NCBI GenBank assembly: GCA_965263335.1
Contig: CBDHHE010000001.1
Coordinates: 3,844,001 to 3,908,000 of the forward strand
Length of the DNA: 64,000 nt
DNA from: Thermohalobaculum sp965263335
Lineage (GTDB): Bacteria; Pseudomonadota; Alphaproteobacteria; Rhodobacterales; Rhodobacteraceae
Direction of reading: 5' to 3'
Shown: in pieces, positions 8,216 to 16,526 of the stretch
Position numbering within the stretch: position 1 is the first letter of the stretch
Layout: every line of letters starts with the position of its first letter
Notes under the pieces: generated by a model
Database searches by the model: none
Seen by the model: only the letters and a program-made list of their open reading frames with translations
Told to the model about the DNA's origin: nothing
Made by a program: the position numbers and the translations under genes

Positions 8216-9220
8216 ATGGACAGACGAAAACCAAGCCTGACCGAGGTCGCCGAGGCCGCAGGCGTCTCGAAGATGACCGCATCGCGTGTCCTGCGAAATT
8301 CCGGACGCTTCTCGGAAGAAACTCGCGAGCGGGTGATGCGAGAAGTCGCTCGGCTGAACTATGTGCCAAACCGTCTTGCAGCCGCTTTCAGCTCCGAGGC
8401 CGCGTCCACCTTGGTCGGCGTGTTGGTTCCGCGACTGTCCGGGGGGCTCTTTGGCCAGGTGGTCGAGTCGATCGACTTTTCATTGGCGCGCCTCGGCTAT
8501 CAGACGCTGATCGGCACATACGAGAACCGGCCGGAACAGGAGGAGGACTGGCTGCGCTCGGTTCTCGCGTGGCGCCCCGCTGGCTTGATCCTGACAGGTC
8601 GCGCACACTCGGAGCGCACCACGTCAATGCTGAAGGCCGCGACCCTGCCGCTTGTCGAGATCTGGGATCTGAACACCAGGCCGCTCGACATCTCCGTCGG
8701 TGTGGATCACTTCGATTGCGGCTACGAGATGGGCCGTCTTTTCATCTCACGTGGCCGGCGAAGAATTGGCTATGCTGGCGCTGACGCCAATGCGCCCGGA
8801 TTGGGTCGCGCACGGTTCGAGGGTTTTCAGCAGGCGCTCGTGGATGCGGGTGCCAATCCAGCAGAAGCCGAGATCCTCGATGACCGGCCCAGCTTCTACC
8901 AAGGCTACTACAGTGTGAAAAATCTGTTGTCGCGGCATCCGGATCTGGATGCCATCTACTTTCAGAACGACGAAATGGCTGTCGGCGGGATGGCGAGTTG
9001 CCGGGCCGCGGACCTGTCAGTGCCCGGTGACATCGGCATCGCAGGCTGGGGCGGGATGGATGTTGCGACTATCCTGGAACGGCGCTTGACGACGACGAGT
9101 GTTTCCACTCGTGCGCTTGGGAAGGCAGCCGCGGAAGCTCTGGGCGCACGGATACGCGGCGAGCCGGTCAGCGACGTCATCAAGATCAGGGCGCACCTCA
9201 AGCCGGGAAACACTGTTTGA
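8216..9220 (+). CDS. LacI-family transcriptional repressor of the adjacent ABC operon
   Basis: A 334-residue LacI/GalR protein. The N-terminal helix-turn-helix reads LTEVAEAAGVSKMTASRVL and is followed by a hinge helix (YVPNRLAAAF) that inserts in the minor groove. Residues from about 65 form the type 1 periplasmic-binding-like effector domain. ATG 8216 is taken as the start; an in-frame TTG at 8210 would add two residues, and no strong Shine-Dalgarno sequence decides. The gene is divergent from the sugar ABC operon and is separated from it by two GTTACCGRTAAC palindromes, so it very probably represses that operon and itself. The inducer is unknown. Confidence 0.9.
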   Translation: MDRRKPSLTEVAEAAGVSKMTASRVLRNSGRFSEETRERVMREVARLNYVPNRLAAAFSSEAASTLVGVLVPRLSGGLFGQVVESIDFSLARLGYQTLIGTYENRPEQEEDWLRSVLAWRPAGLILTGRAHSERTTSMLKAATLPLVEIWDLNTRPLDISVGVDHFDCGYEMGRLFISRGRRRIGYAGADANAPGLGRARFEGFQQALVDAGANPAEAEILDDRPSFYQGYYSVKNLLSRHPDLDAIYFQNDEMAVGGMASCRAADLSVPGDIGIAGWGGMDVATILERRLTTTSVSTRALGKAAAEALGARIRGEPVSDVIKIRAHLKPGNTV

Positions 9221-9452
9221 CGCCCGAAAGGTCAAGCCAAGTTGCGAACACCACAACGACTAGCGTGACTTCTGTGATCACATGCAAGGCCGCCTTGGCA
9301 TCTCCGAGTTGCACGCACCCAAGCTGATCGCGTGAAAGGCCAAGGGCCAGGAAGATCATCGGACCTCTGACGACGCCGTCCGCCAAACGCCGAGCCACGA
9401 GGGCGAATGTGAACAGCGCAAGCCTACCCACAAGCCGTGGAACCTCACCCAT
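9198..9452 (-). pseudogene. Truncated Na+/H+ antiporter (CPA1/NhaP-like) N-terminal remnant
   Basis: An 84-residue frame with ATG 9452 preceded by GGGAGAAG. The sequence resembles only the beginning of CPA1 antiporters: a first membrane helix (LALFTFALVARRL), then VVRGPMIFLALGL, then HVITEVTLVVVVFATWLDLSGVK, equivalent to the E.TLVL.LF.DA..IDL stretch of NhaP-like proteins. The other ten or so helices are missing, and the frame runs 23 bp into the 3' end of the lacI-family gene. This looks like a 5' fragment left by a rearrangement. It could still be translated as a small membrane peptide, but transport function is not expected. Confidence 0.5.
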
Positions 9453-9619
9453 GTCGCTTCTCCCGAACAGGTATCAGGACGGTCCCCAGCTTAAGATGTC
9501 TGGCCCGAGACACAGGGCATACCCAGGATTGTGTTTACCGCTCTGAGGTGGTTTGCTCTGGCGATGACGGGACGATAACGGGCTTCGAGTGTTCGATCAG
9601 ACCAACGCTGAGAGCGGAC

Positions 9620-10171
9620 GTGTCAGAGGGTAACAACCTCGAACATGCACTCATTAGAGCGCTGCCAAGGATGCTCTCGGTGACCATGCGGATTCTGCGG
9701 GATACCACAGAAGCACAAGACGCCGTTCAGGATGCAAGCCTGCTGGCGCTTCGCAATGTCGAGAACTACGAGGGCAAGGGTGAAGTCGAGGCCTGGCTGC
9801 ACAAGATTGCTTTGAACTCCGCTTTGATGCGCCTGCGCAAACGCACGCGCCTGGCAGAGGATCAGCTGGATGATCTAGTGCCGCAATACGACGAGTATGG
9901 CGTGTTTCTGGGTGACCCGGAGTGGCGCGACATCAATTCCGAAGCACTGCTTGCCCATTCAGAGACACGTCGGAAAGTGATCGAGGCGATAGACAATCTC
10001 CCCGAGCGGTCGCGGATTCTCATAGTGTTGCGGGACATCGAAGAATTGAGCACCCGTGAAACTGCAGAGGCGCTTGAACTCAGTGAGGGTGCGGTGAAAA
10101 CGGGGCTGCACCGTGCCCGCGTGGCACTGAAACGCCTTCTCGAGCCTCTTTTCTCGGAGGGCTCGCTGTGA
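9620..10171 (+). CDS. ECF-type RNA polymerase sigma factor
   Basis: A protein of about 183 residues with both ECF domains: sigma-2 (AQDAVQDASLLALRNVENY, then WLHKIALNSALMRLRKR) and sigma-4 (LPERSRILIVLRDIEELS, then the HTH ETAEALELSEGAVKTGLHRAR). It directs RNA polymerase to stress-response promoters. The open frame extends back to 9437, but that extension is not sigma-like. GTG 9620 gives normal family length and is preceded by GAGAGCGG; the start is uncertain. The TGA overlaps the GTG of the next gene, a zinc-binding anti-sigma factor, so the two are made together. Sigma-4 lacks a C-terminal extension. Confidence 0.88.
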   Translation: MSEGNNLEHALIRALPRMLSVTMRILRDTTEAQDAVQDASLLALRNVENYEGKGEVEAWLHKIALNSALMRLRKRTRLAEDQLDDLVPQYDEYGVFLGDPEWRDINSEALLAHSETRRKVIEAIDNLPERSRILIVLRDIEELSTRETAEALELSEGAVKTGLHRARVALKRLLEPLFSEGSL

Positions 10172-10530
10172 AGGTTTTTGAAGCAATGGTGCTGCGCATG
10201 ATGAACAGCATGCTGGCGAACTACGACCGATCCGGGCCGTTCAAGAAGCGCTTGGTTTCGATCTTCATGCACCACTTTCCGGGCCAGATCACATGCAAAG
10301 AGTTCGGCGGGTTCATCGCGGAGTACTTCGAAGGCACACTGCCTGAACGCACCCGGCGCCGTTTCGAGTTCCACCTGCGCGGCTGCCCGATGTGCCGCAA
10401 CTACCTGAACGAGTACAAGGTGTCGATCGAGCTCGCCCGTGTGAGCGTGCGCAATGACACTCCGGAAGTGCCGCAGGCCCTGATCAACGCGGTCTTGGCC
10501 GCGCGTCACGCCGAGGACGGCGATCCGTAA
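10168..10530 (+). CDS. Anti-sigma factor with zinc-finger (ZAS-like) motif
   Basis: A 120-residue protein starting at GTG 10168, overlapping the sigma-factor stop and preceded by GGAGG. It has an upstream C43 and the HxxxCxxC element (H69, C73, C76) of the ZAS/zf-HC2 domain, which binds and masks ECF sigma factors and can act as a redox switch through zinc loss. No membrane segment is visible, so it is probably cytoplasmic. The position directly behind the sigma gene supports the role. The first 40 residues, rich in Met, Phe and basic residues, are not recognised and could contact sigma. Confidence 0.8.
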   Translation: MKVFEAMVLRMMNSMLANYDRSGPFKKRLVSIFMHHFPGQITCKEFGGFIAEYFEGTLPERTRRRFEFHLRGCPMCRNYLNEYKVSIELARVSVRNDTPEVPQALINAVLAARHAEDGDP

Positions 10531-10608
10531 CCAATCCGCGCCCCGGATCATCTTCCATGCTGTGAGGTATGCGGGGAGCGCACAAAATGACCAAAAAATA
10601 GTCCACCC

Positions 10609-10971
10609 ATGTGCAGTGGGTTCAACGAGCTTGGCCACGTCGAAGCGCCCAAGAGCAGGACTACAGATGTAGAGTATCTCGAACGCCTGGAGCGGCAGGT
10701 GGAGCGGCAGGAGACCCAGGCTCGAGGACGAGGTCGTCTCAGGTTCACGAAGCGCCAGGCCAGCATCTTGAAGCGCCTTGCCGCGGCGCGAGGTGCGCTG
10801 GTCGACCGGCAGACCTTGCTCCGAGACGCCCTCGGGTATCACCCTGATGCGCAGACCCACACGCTCGAGACTCATATCTGGCGGATTCGTCAGAAGATCG
10901 AAGCAGATCCGGGGAAGCCCAAACTGATCGTGCATGAAGCCGGCGGTTATCGGCTCGTATTGCCGGATTGA
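10609..10971 (+). CDS. Stand-alone winged-helix DNA-binding protein (OmpR C-terminal type)
   Basis: A 120-residue protein that is essentially one OmpR/PhoB-type winged helix: LRFTKRQASILKRLAAARGALVDRQTLL, then the recognition region THTLETHIWRIRQKIE and the wing GGYRLVLPD. There is no receiver domain; the first 40 residues are a charged, probably coiled stretch (YLERLERQVERQ). ATG 10609 is used. It follows the sigma/anti-sigma pair by 78 bp on the same strand and may belong to the same regulon. Such isolated domains are usually regulators that do not need phosphorylation, and the coil could drive dimerisation. Targets are unknown. Confidence 0.75.
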   Translation: MCSGFNELGHVEAPKSRTTDVEYLERLERQVERQETQARGRGRLRFTKRQASILKRLAAARGALVDRQTLLRDALGYHPDAQTHTLETHIWRIRQKIEADPGKPKLIVHEAGGYRLVLPD

Positions 10972-11002
10972 CATCCCACGTCACGGCCAGAAGCGGCGAA
11001 CG

Positions 11003-11023
11003 GCGAGCCCTCGAGGGGCTCGC
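11003..11023. terminator. Bidirectional stem-loop between convergent genes
   Basis: GCGAGCCC (11003-11010) and GGGCTCGC (11016-11023) form an 8-bp perfect stem with a 5-nt loop midway between the convergent winged-helix and TRAP binding-protein genes. No T-run is present. Confidence 0.5.
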
Positions 11024-11048
11024 ACTGAAAGCTGCCGTCTATCGCGAA

Positions 11049-12092
11049 CTAGGTGTAGCGGTAAGGAACGCCGACTTTTTCCATGACCTGATTGTATTTC
11101 TTGAAGGTGTCGACCACACGCTTCGTTCGGTCGCTGATAGATGCCAGCTCTTCCCAGAAGCCCTCGGCATCGCCGACGACCTGATCCCATTCGTTCGCGG
11201 GAATGGTGGTCAGCTCCATCTTCTCGCCGTTGACGCGAAGATCGGCTTCACCGCCCCAGTACCAGACCTGGCGGTAATAGTGCGACTGGTCCATGGTCAC
11301 GAGGAACAGTTCTTTCAGGTGATCGGGCACCTTTGCCCAGCTGTCCGTGTTCGCGAAGTACGACCCGCACCATGCGCCGGTGACGTTGTTGAGCAGCGCG
11401 TATTTGCAGACATCTGCCCAGCCGACCTCATAGGCTTCGGTAAAGCCGCACCAGGCCACACCATCAAGCTCGCCGGTCTGCATGGCGACTTCCACGTCCT
11501 CCCACGGCACTTCGACCGGAATGAGGCCGTAGCGGGCGAGGAAGCGGCCTGCTGTCGGCACGCCGAAGACGCGAAGCCCCGCCATGTCTGCGAGCGAGCG
11601 AATGGGCTTTTCGGTCGTGAAGATGTGCAGTGGATCCCACGCGCCGGCTCCCAGCCACTCGACCCCTTCGATCTCGCCGTAGGCCTCTGCCCAGATCTCG
11701 TTGAGACCATAGCGATCGAACAGCACAGGCAGATCCAGACTGTAACGGGTCGAGAACGGGAAGTACCCGCCGAAGACCGAGATATCGACTGGCGATGCCA
11801 TGGTTGCATCATCGGATTGAACTGCGTCGAGCGTGCCGCTTTGCAGCGCCCGGAACAACTCACCCGTCGGCACAAGCTGATCCGCGTAGAACAGCTCGAT
11901 CTCCATCTCACCGTTTGCGGCTTTGTTGAACGCTTCGATCTGCGGAAGGATCACATGAGCGCCGAGCGGCGCACCAGAATATGTCTGCAAGCGCCACTTG
12001 ATCGTCGATTGCGCCTTGACGACGGCCGGGGCCGCCAGTGCACCTGCACCAACAACGCCTGCGCTGGTGATGAACTTACGTCTGGTGGTCAT
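11049..12092 (-). CDS. TRAP transporter periplasmic binding protein (DctP family, COG4663-like)
   Basis: A 347-residue exported receptor. The N-terminus MTTRRKFITSAGVVGAGALA has a twin-arginine motif, so Tat export is likely, with cleavage near VKA-QS. The rest matches the DctP family used by mannitol/chloroaromatic or 2-oxoacid TRAP systems (IKWRLQTYSG, IHNF-like middle region, LRVFGVPTAGRFL, GVAWCGFTEAYEVG). Start ATG 12092 follows GGGAGAA. It is the last gene of the set DctQ-DctM-DctP here. TRAP systems are ion-gradient-driven importers of organic acids and polyol-like compounds. The neighbouring polyol-type enzymes suggest a polyol-derived acid or a sugar alcohol, but the ligand is not determined. 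Confidence 0.9.
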   Translation of the reverse strand: MTTRRKFITSAGVVGAGALAAPAVVKAQSTIKWRLQTYSGAPLGAHVILPQIEAFNKAANGEMEIELFYADQLVPTGELFRALQSGTLDAVQSDDATMASPVDISVFGGYFPFSTRYSLDLPVLFDRYGLNEIWAEAYGEIEGVEWLGAGAWDPLHIFTTEKPIRSLADMAGLRVFGVPTAGRFLARYGLIPVEVPWEDVEVAMQTGELDGVAWCGFTEAYEVGWADVCKYALLNNVTGAWCGSYFANTDSWAKVPDHLKELFLVTMDQSHYYRQVWYWGGEADLRVNGEKMELTTIPANEWDQVVGDAEGFWEELASISDRTKRVVDTFKKYNQVMEKVGVPYRYT

Positions 12093-12157
12093 TGCATTCT
12101 CCCTCTCCTGACCATCGAAAAATTCTTCCTCGGTGTGCTCGATCCCTCGGTTTTTCA

Positions 12158-13480
12158 CTATTTTCCATAGACATAATTCGGCAGCCACATCGCGATATCG
12201 GGGAAGGCCATGATCATCGCCAGCGCTCCGACCATGACGAAGACAAACGGGATGATCGATGTGTAGATGTCCATCAACCGGATCTCGGGCGGCGCCATCG
12301 CCCGCATGAGGAACAGGTTGTATCCAAAGGGCGGTGTCATGTACGCGATCTGCGTGGTGATGGTGTAGAGGACGCCATACCAGATCAGATCGAAGCCCAG
12401 CACCTTGACCAGAGGCACGTAAAGTGGCGCGACGATGACCAGCATCGCCGTGTCGTCGAGAAACGTCCCCATCAGGATGAAGGAGAGCTGCATCAGGATC
12501 AGGATCGTCCAGGGATCCAGACCGAGCTGATCGGTGAACAGATCATCGATCGCTCGAACGGCACCGAGCCCGTCGAACACCGCTCCGAAACCGAGCGCGG
12601 CGAGAATGATCCACATGAACATGCACGAGATCGCCAGCGTTTGGCGCACGGATACCTCGAAGACTTGCCGGTTCATGCGCCCCATCACGACCGCAGCAAG
12701 AAAGGCCGCCATTGCGCCGATCGCCGAGCTCTCGACCAGGCTGGTCCACCCGCTGATGAACGGGACCATCATCGACGCGAAAATCCCCAGTGGCAGCAGA
12801 CCGGCTCGCAGAAGGCGCAGTTTCTCAGCAAGGGGTACGGTGCGCTCTTCAGGCGGCAACGCCGGACCAAGATGGCGCTGAACACGGCATCGGATGGCAA
12901 TATAGAGGATGAACATGCTGGCCATCATCAGCCCCGGGATGACGCCTGCGAGCCAGAGCTGACCGACAGGTTGGCGCGCAATCATGGCATAGAGCACCAA
13001 CACGACGGATGGCGGCACCAGAATACCAAGACTGGATCCGGCCTGGATGACGCCGGTCACCATCCGCTTGTCATATCCGCGCCTGAGAAGCTCGGGCAAC
13101 GCAATGGTCGCGCCGATCGCCATACCGGCCACCGAGAGTCCGTTCATGGCCGAGATGAGCACCATCAGCCCGATCGTGCCGATCGCCAGTCCCCCGTCAA
13201 TGGGGCCCATCCAGACGTGGAACATCTTGTAGAGATCGTCGGCAAGTCGGCTCTCGGAGAGCACGTAGCCCATGAAAATGAACATGGGCAGCGTGAGCAT
13301 CGGGTACCATTTCATCAGCTTCATGGCGGCCGCAAAAGGGATATCGTGCCCACCCGTACCCCATAGCGTCAGGGCGGCAATTGCCGCCACGGCACCGATC
13401 GCGCCGAAGACGCGCTGACCCGTCATCAGCATCAGCATCATCGAGGCGAACATCATGATGGCGATGGCCTCATACGACAT
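12158..13480 (-). CDS. dctM: TRAP transporter large permease subunit
   Basis: A 440-residue inner-membrane protein with about 12 hydrophobic helices. Family landmarks include GYVLSESRLADDLY, the discontinuous helix region SSLGILVPPSVVLVLYAMIA and, in the second repeat, the motif GTFLDDTAMLVIVAPLYVPLV followed by MTPPFGYNLFLMR. It is the transporting subunit that couples substrate entry to sodium ions. ATG 13480 lies inside the 3' end of the small-subunit gene (11-bp overlap), showing translational coupling. Binding protein and small subunit lie on either side. Confidence 0.92.
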   Translation of the reverse strand: MSYEAIAIMMFASMMLMLMTGQRVFGAIGAVAAIAALTLWGTGGHDIPFAAAMKLMKWYPMLTLPMFIFMGYVLSESRLADDLYKMFHVWMGPIDGGLAIGTIGLMVLISAMNGLSVAGMAIGATIALPELLRRGYDKRMVTGVIQAGSSLGILVPPSVVLVLYAMIARQPVGQLWLAGVIPGLMMASMFILYIAIRCRVQRHLGPALPPEERTVPLAEKLRLLRAGLLPLGIFASMMVPFISGWTSLVESSAIGAMAAFLAAVVMGRMNRQVFEVSVRQTLAISCMFMWIILAALGFGAVFDGLGAVRAIDDLFTDQLGLDPWTILILMQLSFILMGTFLDDTAMLVIVAPLYVPLVKVLGFDLIWYGVLYTITTQIAYMTPPFGYNLFLMRAMAPPEIRLMDIYTSIIPFVFVMVGALAMIMAFPDIAMWLPNYVYGK

Positions 13481-14012
13481 GGGTCGGCTCCGGGTTCGGA
13501 CTGTCGATTGGCGCGCCGCGCAATGTCGCCATGTCTTTGATGAGTTCCGATACTGCCTGTAGCAGCATCAGGAATATCCCGATGCACATGATGGTCTTGA
13601 TTGGCCACAGCAGAGGGCGCCACAGGCTCGGGCTGCGCTCGTTGTACTGCAGTGCATAGGAAACAGAGTCGATTCCGCCCCAAAGCAGTATGCCGAGATA
13701 GAAGATCAGCAGCAGCACCGTGAAGACGTCGAACCAGGCTTTCCTGCGTGTCGACCAGGTGCTGTAGAAGAGGTCCATCCGAACGTTCGAACCAAGCTGG
13801 ATCGAGTAGGGACCACCCAGCAGATAGTACGCCACCAGCGCGTACTGAGCGAGTTCGAGCGTCCAGAACGCCGGCACCACATAGACCGCCTTCGAAATCG
13901 ATGACCACAACAGGATCGCGATCATTGCAAACAGACCGAACATCACGGTGCGTCCGATGATGTAGTTCAGTCGGTCGACGATCCGCACATACAACACTGC
14001 TAGTCGCGGCAC
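13470..14012 (-). CDS. dctQ: TRAP transporter small permease subunit
   Basis: A 180-residue four-helix membrane protein of the DctQ family, with hydrophobic stretches near residues 20-40, 48-65, 93-112 and 134-155. GTG 14012 is preceded by GAGGGG. It joins the large subunit in the membrane and is required for TRAP transport. It overlaps dctM by 11 bp and begins 118 bp after the stop of the DeoR-family gene on the same strand, so the regulator and transporter could share a transcript. Confidence 0.88.
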   Translation of the reverse strand: MPRLAVLYVRIVDRLNYIIGRTVMFGLFAMIAILLWSSISKAVYVVPAFWTLELAQYALVAYYLLGGPYSIQLGSNVRMDLFYSTWSTRRKAWFDVFTVLLLIFYLGILLWGGIDSVSYALQYNERSPSLWRPLLWPIKTIMCIGIFLMLLQAVSELIKDMATLRGAPIDSPNPEPTHVV

Positions 14013-14130
14013 GTGGCAATTCCCCTCGCGTCAATGCCTGGAGCCACTCGTCGCCTGGATGCAGCCTCCCAGAAAGGCTGTTTGCCAGAAGAAGGCATCT
14101 CCCCCGGCGCATGTTGCGCGCAGAATGCCG

Positions 14131-14892
14131 TCAAAGCAATCGCACTCCGTTCGCGTCCAGCGCTGCCGAGAGTCCTGTCTCCGGAGCTGTGTCCGTCACA
14201 AGCACATCGATTTCGCTCAGCGGACAAACCTGAAAGGCGGCGCGTCGGTCGAGTTTGGAGTGATCCGCCAGGACCACCGTCTGCGTCGCGCGGGCGATCA
14301 TCGCGCGGGCGACCTGGGCTTCATCGAAACTGTAGTCGCTCGCGCCGTCCTGTTTGTTCAAAGCGCCCACGGTGATCACGGCACAATCCGCATTGTACTG
14401 GTTGATCCCCTCGATTGTTGTCGGCCCTAAGGTTTCACGGTTGTCGCGTTCCAGACGCCCGCCCAGCAGAAAGACGTCAGGTCCGGAAGTGTGGGCTGCG
14501 AGAGCGTTGGCGATCTTCAGTGAGTTCGTCACGACCTTGAGACTCGGCATGTCCGACAAGGCTTGAGCGCCAACAAGCGTGGTCGATCCGGTGTCCATCA
14601 TGATCAACTGTTCGGGCGCGAGCCAGTCCGCGAGCTTGCGCGCAATGATGTGCTTCCCGGTTCGGTTCTCGGCCATGCGCTCGTCGAACGAACCCTCCAA
14701 CAAGCGGGGTGCGCGTTTGGCGCCGCCGTGAATCTTGAGAAGTGCACCGGCGTCCTCCAGCACCTTCAGATCCCTTCGGATGGTCTCGTGAGACGCGCCG
14801 AACCGTTTGGCAATCTCTGCGAGACTCACTTCGCCGCGCTTGGCGACCAGTGCCGAGATTTCATCCCGGCGAATACGCGAGCGAACAGTCAA
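14131..14892 (-). CDS. DeoR/GlpR-family transcriptional regulator
   Basis: A 253-residue DeoR protein: N-terminal helix-turn-helix (EVSLAEIAKRFGASHETIRRDLKVLEDAG) followed by a sugar-phosphate sensor domain with the family motifs IMMDTGSTTL, VVTNSLKIANAL, LLGGRL and DHSKLDRRAAF. No ATG is in frame; TTG 14892 is the best available start, after an in-frame TAG further upstream. It is divergent from a GlpA-like/GlpB-like/kinase operon and lies upstream of TRAP set 1, so it probably controls both. Regulators of this type usually respond to a phosphorylated intermediate, here presumably the kinase product. Confidence 0.88.
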   Translation of the reverse strand: MTVRSRIRRDEISALVAKRGEVSLAEIAKRFGASHETIRRDLKVLEDAGALLKIHGGAKRAPRLLEGSFDERMAENRTGKHIIARKLADWLAPEQLIMMDTGSTTLVGAQALSDMPSLKVVTNSLKIANALAAHTSGPDVFLLGGRLERDNRETLGPTTIEGINQYNADCAVITVGALNKQDGASDYSFDEAQVARAMIARATQTVVLADHSKLDRRAAFQVCPLSEIDVLVTDTAPETGLSAALDANGVRLL

Positions 14893-14988
14893 CAGCAGTC
14901 GGCCGCTGGGGTTTGAATGCGCATTCTCGAGTGTCCCTTCCTACGCTCCGAACAACGAAGCGCAGACATTCGTCATTTGGGCAGGTTT

Positions 14989-15026
14989 TCTCATCAGAAA
15001 TGCCTGAATGGTCACTTTTGATGAGA
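14989..15026. promoter_or_regulatory. Interrupted inverted repeat, candidate DeoR operator
   Basis: TCTCATCA (14989-14996) and TGATGAGA (15019-15026) are perfect inverted repeats; allowing a mismatch the similarity extends inward (TCTCATCAGAAA against TTTTGATGAGA). It lies between the divergent deoR-family and GlpA-like genes, 36 bp before the latter's start. A binding role is inferred from position. Confidence 0.5.
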
Positions 15027-15062
15027 CGCTAGGCTTGAATTGCGACCGAAACAAGTATTTTC

Positions 15063-16526
15063 ATGAGTTCAAACACGGTCTGTGAAGCCAAGGAACCTCG
15101 AGTGAGCGTTTTGTCGGGAGCCAGCTGCTTCGATGTTGCCATAGTCGGCGCCGGCGTGGTCGGCGCTGCTGCGGCGCGGCGCCTCACACTGGAAGGTGCG
15201 CGGGTGGTCGTGTTGGAGAAGGCCCTCGATCCGCTCGACGGAGCCTCGAAGGGCAACAGTGCGATTTTGCACACCGGGTTCGATGCCCCCCTCGGCTCGC
15301 TGGAGCAGCGATGCGTCGCGGAAGGGCGCGAGATCTTTCTCCGGATCCGTGAAAGCCTCGGCCTTCCGCTGCATGAAACAGGTGCTCTCGTGCTTGCCTG
15401 GACCGAGGATCAGGCCGCGCGGCTGGAGAGCTTGCTCTCGGATGCGCGCCAGAACGGCGTAGTGGATGCAGAGATGATGAGCAGAGGAGAGATTCTCACG
15501 CGTGAACCGCATCTCTCGGACCAGGTTGTGGCTGGGTTCTGCGTGCCGGGCGAGCACATCATCGATCCGTGGACCACGCCGCATGCCTATCTGATGCAAT
15601 CGCTATTGCATGGTGCCGAGATCCGGTGCGACTCAGAGTTGCGCTCCGGAACGTGGACGGGCGACGGCTGGCGGCTCTTCACCTCGAGCGGTGAACTCCA
15701 GGCTCGCGCTGTGCTGAATTGCGCGGGCCTCTACGGCGACATCGTTGAACGACGGCTTCTGGGGAAGGCCTCGCTGACGATCAAGCCGCGCAAAGGACAG
15801 TTCGTGGTTTTCGACAAGCAGGCCTCGTCACTGGTGCGCTCGATCCTGCTGCCTGTCCCGACTGAGCGCACCAAGGGGGTTGTGCTGTGTCGAACCATTT
15901 TCGGGAACGTGCTGGTTGGCCCGACAGCCGAAGAACAGGACAGTCGTGACGATGCGTCAGTGGACACCGAGACACTAATGAAGTTGCGCAGCAAAGCGAT
16001 TGAGATGGTTCCCGGTATCGCGGGCTGTGAGGTCACCGCGCTCTATGCGGGAATTCGGCCCGCCACCGAAGAGAAGGCGTATCGCATAGTCGCAAGGCCA
16101 GATCGGCACTATGTGAATCTGGGTGGGATACGGTCAACGGGTCTCAGCGCGGCGCTCGGGCTCGCGGAGCATCTCGTGACCAATCTTGCTGGGGCGATCG
16201 GCGCTGCGAGTTTTTCCCAGCCGCCGGTGACAACCCCACGACCGGTGCAGCTTCAGCACCTGTCCGACTATGACGAACGGGACTGGAGCCGGAACGGCAA
16301 TGGCGGGATCGTCTGCCATTGCGAGAATGTCACCCGCAGAGACATCGAAACCGCATTGTCTGGCCCGCTGGCGCCGCGCACCCTCGGCGGCTTGAAGAGA
16401 AGGACGCGCGTCTGCATGGGCAGGTGCCAGGGGTTTTACTGTCTCGCCGCGGTGGCAGCACTGACTGGCGGCAAGCTGTCCGAACCGATCGCCTTGGCGG
16501 ACCAGGAGACCCCCGGTGCCGCCTGA
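15063..16526 (+). CDS. GlpA-like FAD-dependent polyol-phosphate dehydrogenase with BFD-type [2Fe-2S] domain
   Basis: A 487-residue flavoprotein. The FAD-binding Rossmann motif is VAIVGAGVVGAAAARRL (residues 25-41), followed by DGASKGNSAILHTGFDA, typical of the GlpA/GlpD and L-2-hydroxyglutarate dehydrogenase branch of the DAO fold. The C-terminus carries a BFD-like iron-sulfur domain: CHC in GIVCHCENVTRRDIE, and CQGFYC near residue 460, the same arrangement as anaerobic GlpA. It would oxidise glycerol-3-phosphate or a related polyol phosphate. It overlaps by 11 bp the GlpB-like gene, matching a GlpAB pair, but no GlpC is present. ATG 15063 is the start. Confidence 0.85.
   Translation: MSSNTVCEAKEPRVSVLSGASCFDVAIVGAGVVGAAAARRLTLEGARVVVLEKALDPLDGASKGNSAILHTGFDAPLGSLEQRCVAEGREIFLRIRESLGLPLHETGALVLAWTEDQAARLESLLSDARQNGVVDAEMMSRGEILTREPHLSDQVVAGFCVPGEHIIDPWTTPHAYLMQSLLHGAEIRCDSELRSGTWTGDGWRLFTSSGELQARAVLNCAGLYGDIVERRLLGKASLTIKPRKGQFVVFDKQASSLVRSILLPVPTERTKGVVLCRTIFGNVLVGPTAEEQDSRDDASVDTETLMKLRSKAIEMVPGIAGCEVTALYAGIRPATEEKAYRIVARPDRHYVNLGGIRSTGLSAALGLAEHLVTNLAGAIGAASFSQPPVTTPRPVQLQHLSDYDERDWSRNGNGGIVCHCENVTRRDIETALSGPLAPRTLGGLKRRTRVCMGRCQGFYCLAAVAALTGGKLSEPIALADQETPGAA

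Noticed and set aside
9862..10974. Long minus-strand frame of 370 codons across the sigma, anti-sigma and winged-helix genes
   Set aside because: Three recognisable plus-strand proteins occupy the same DNA. The antisense frame has no family resemblance and arises from GC-rich codon use.
12092..13366. Plus-strand frame of 424 codons rich in His, Asp and Arg over dctM
   Set aside because: The composition is the mirror of a hydrophobic membrane-protein gene on the opposite strand.
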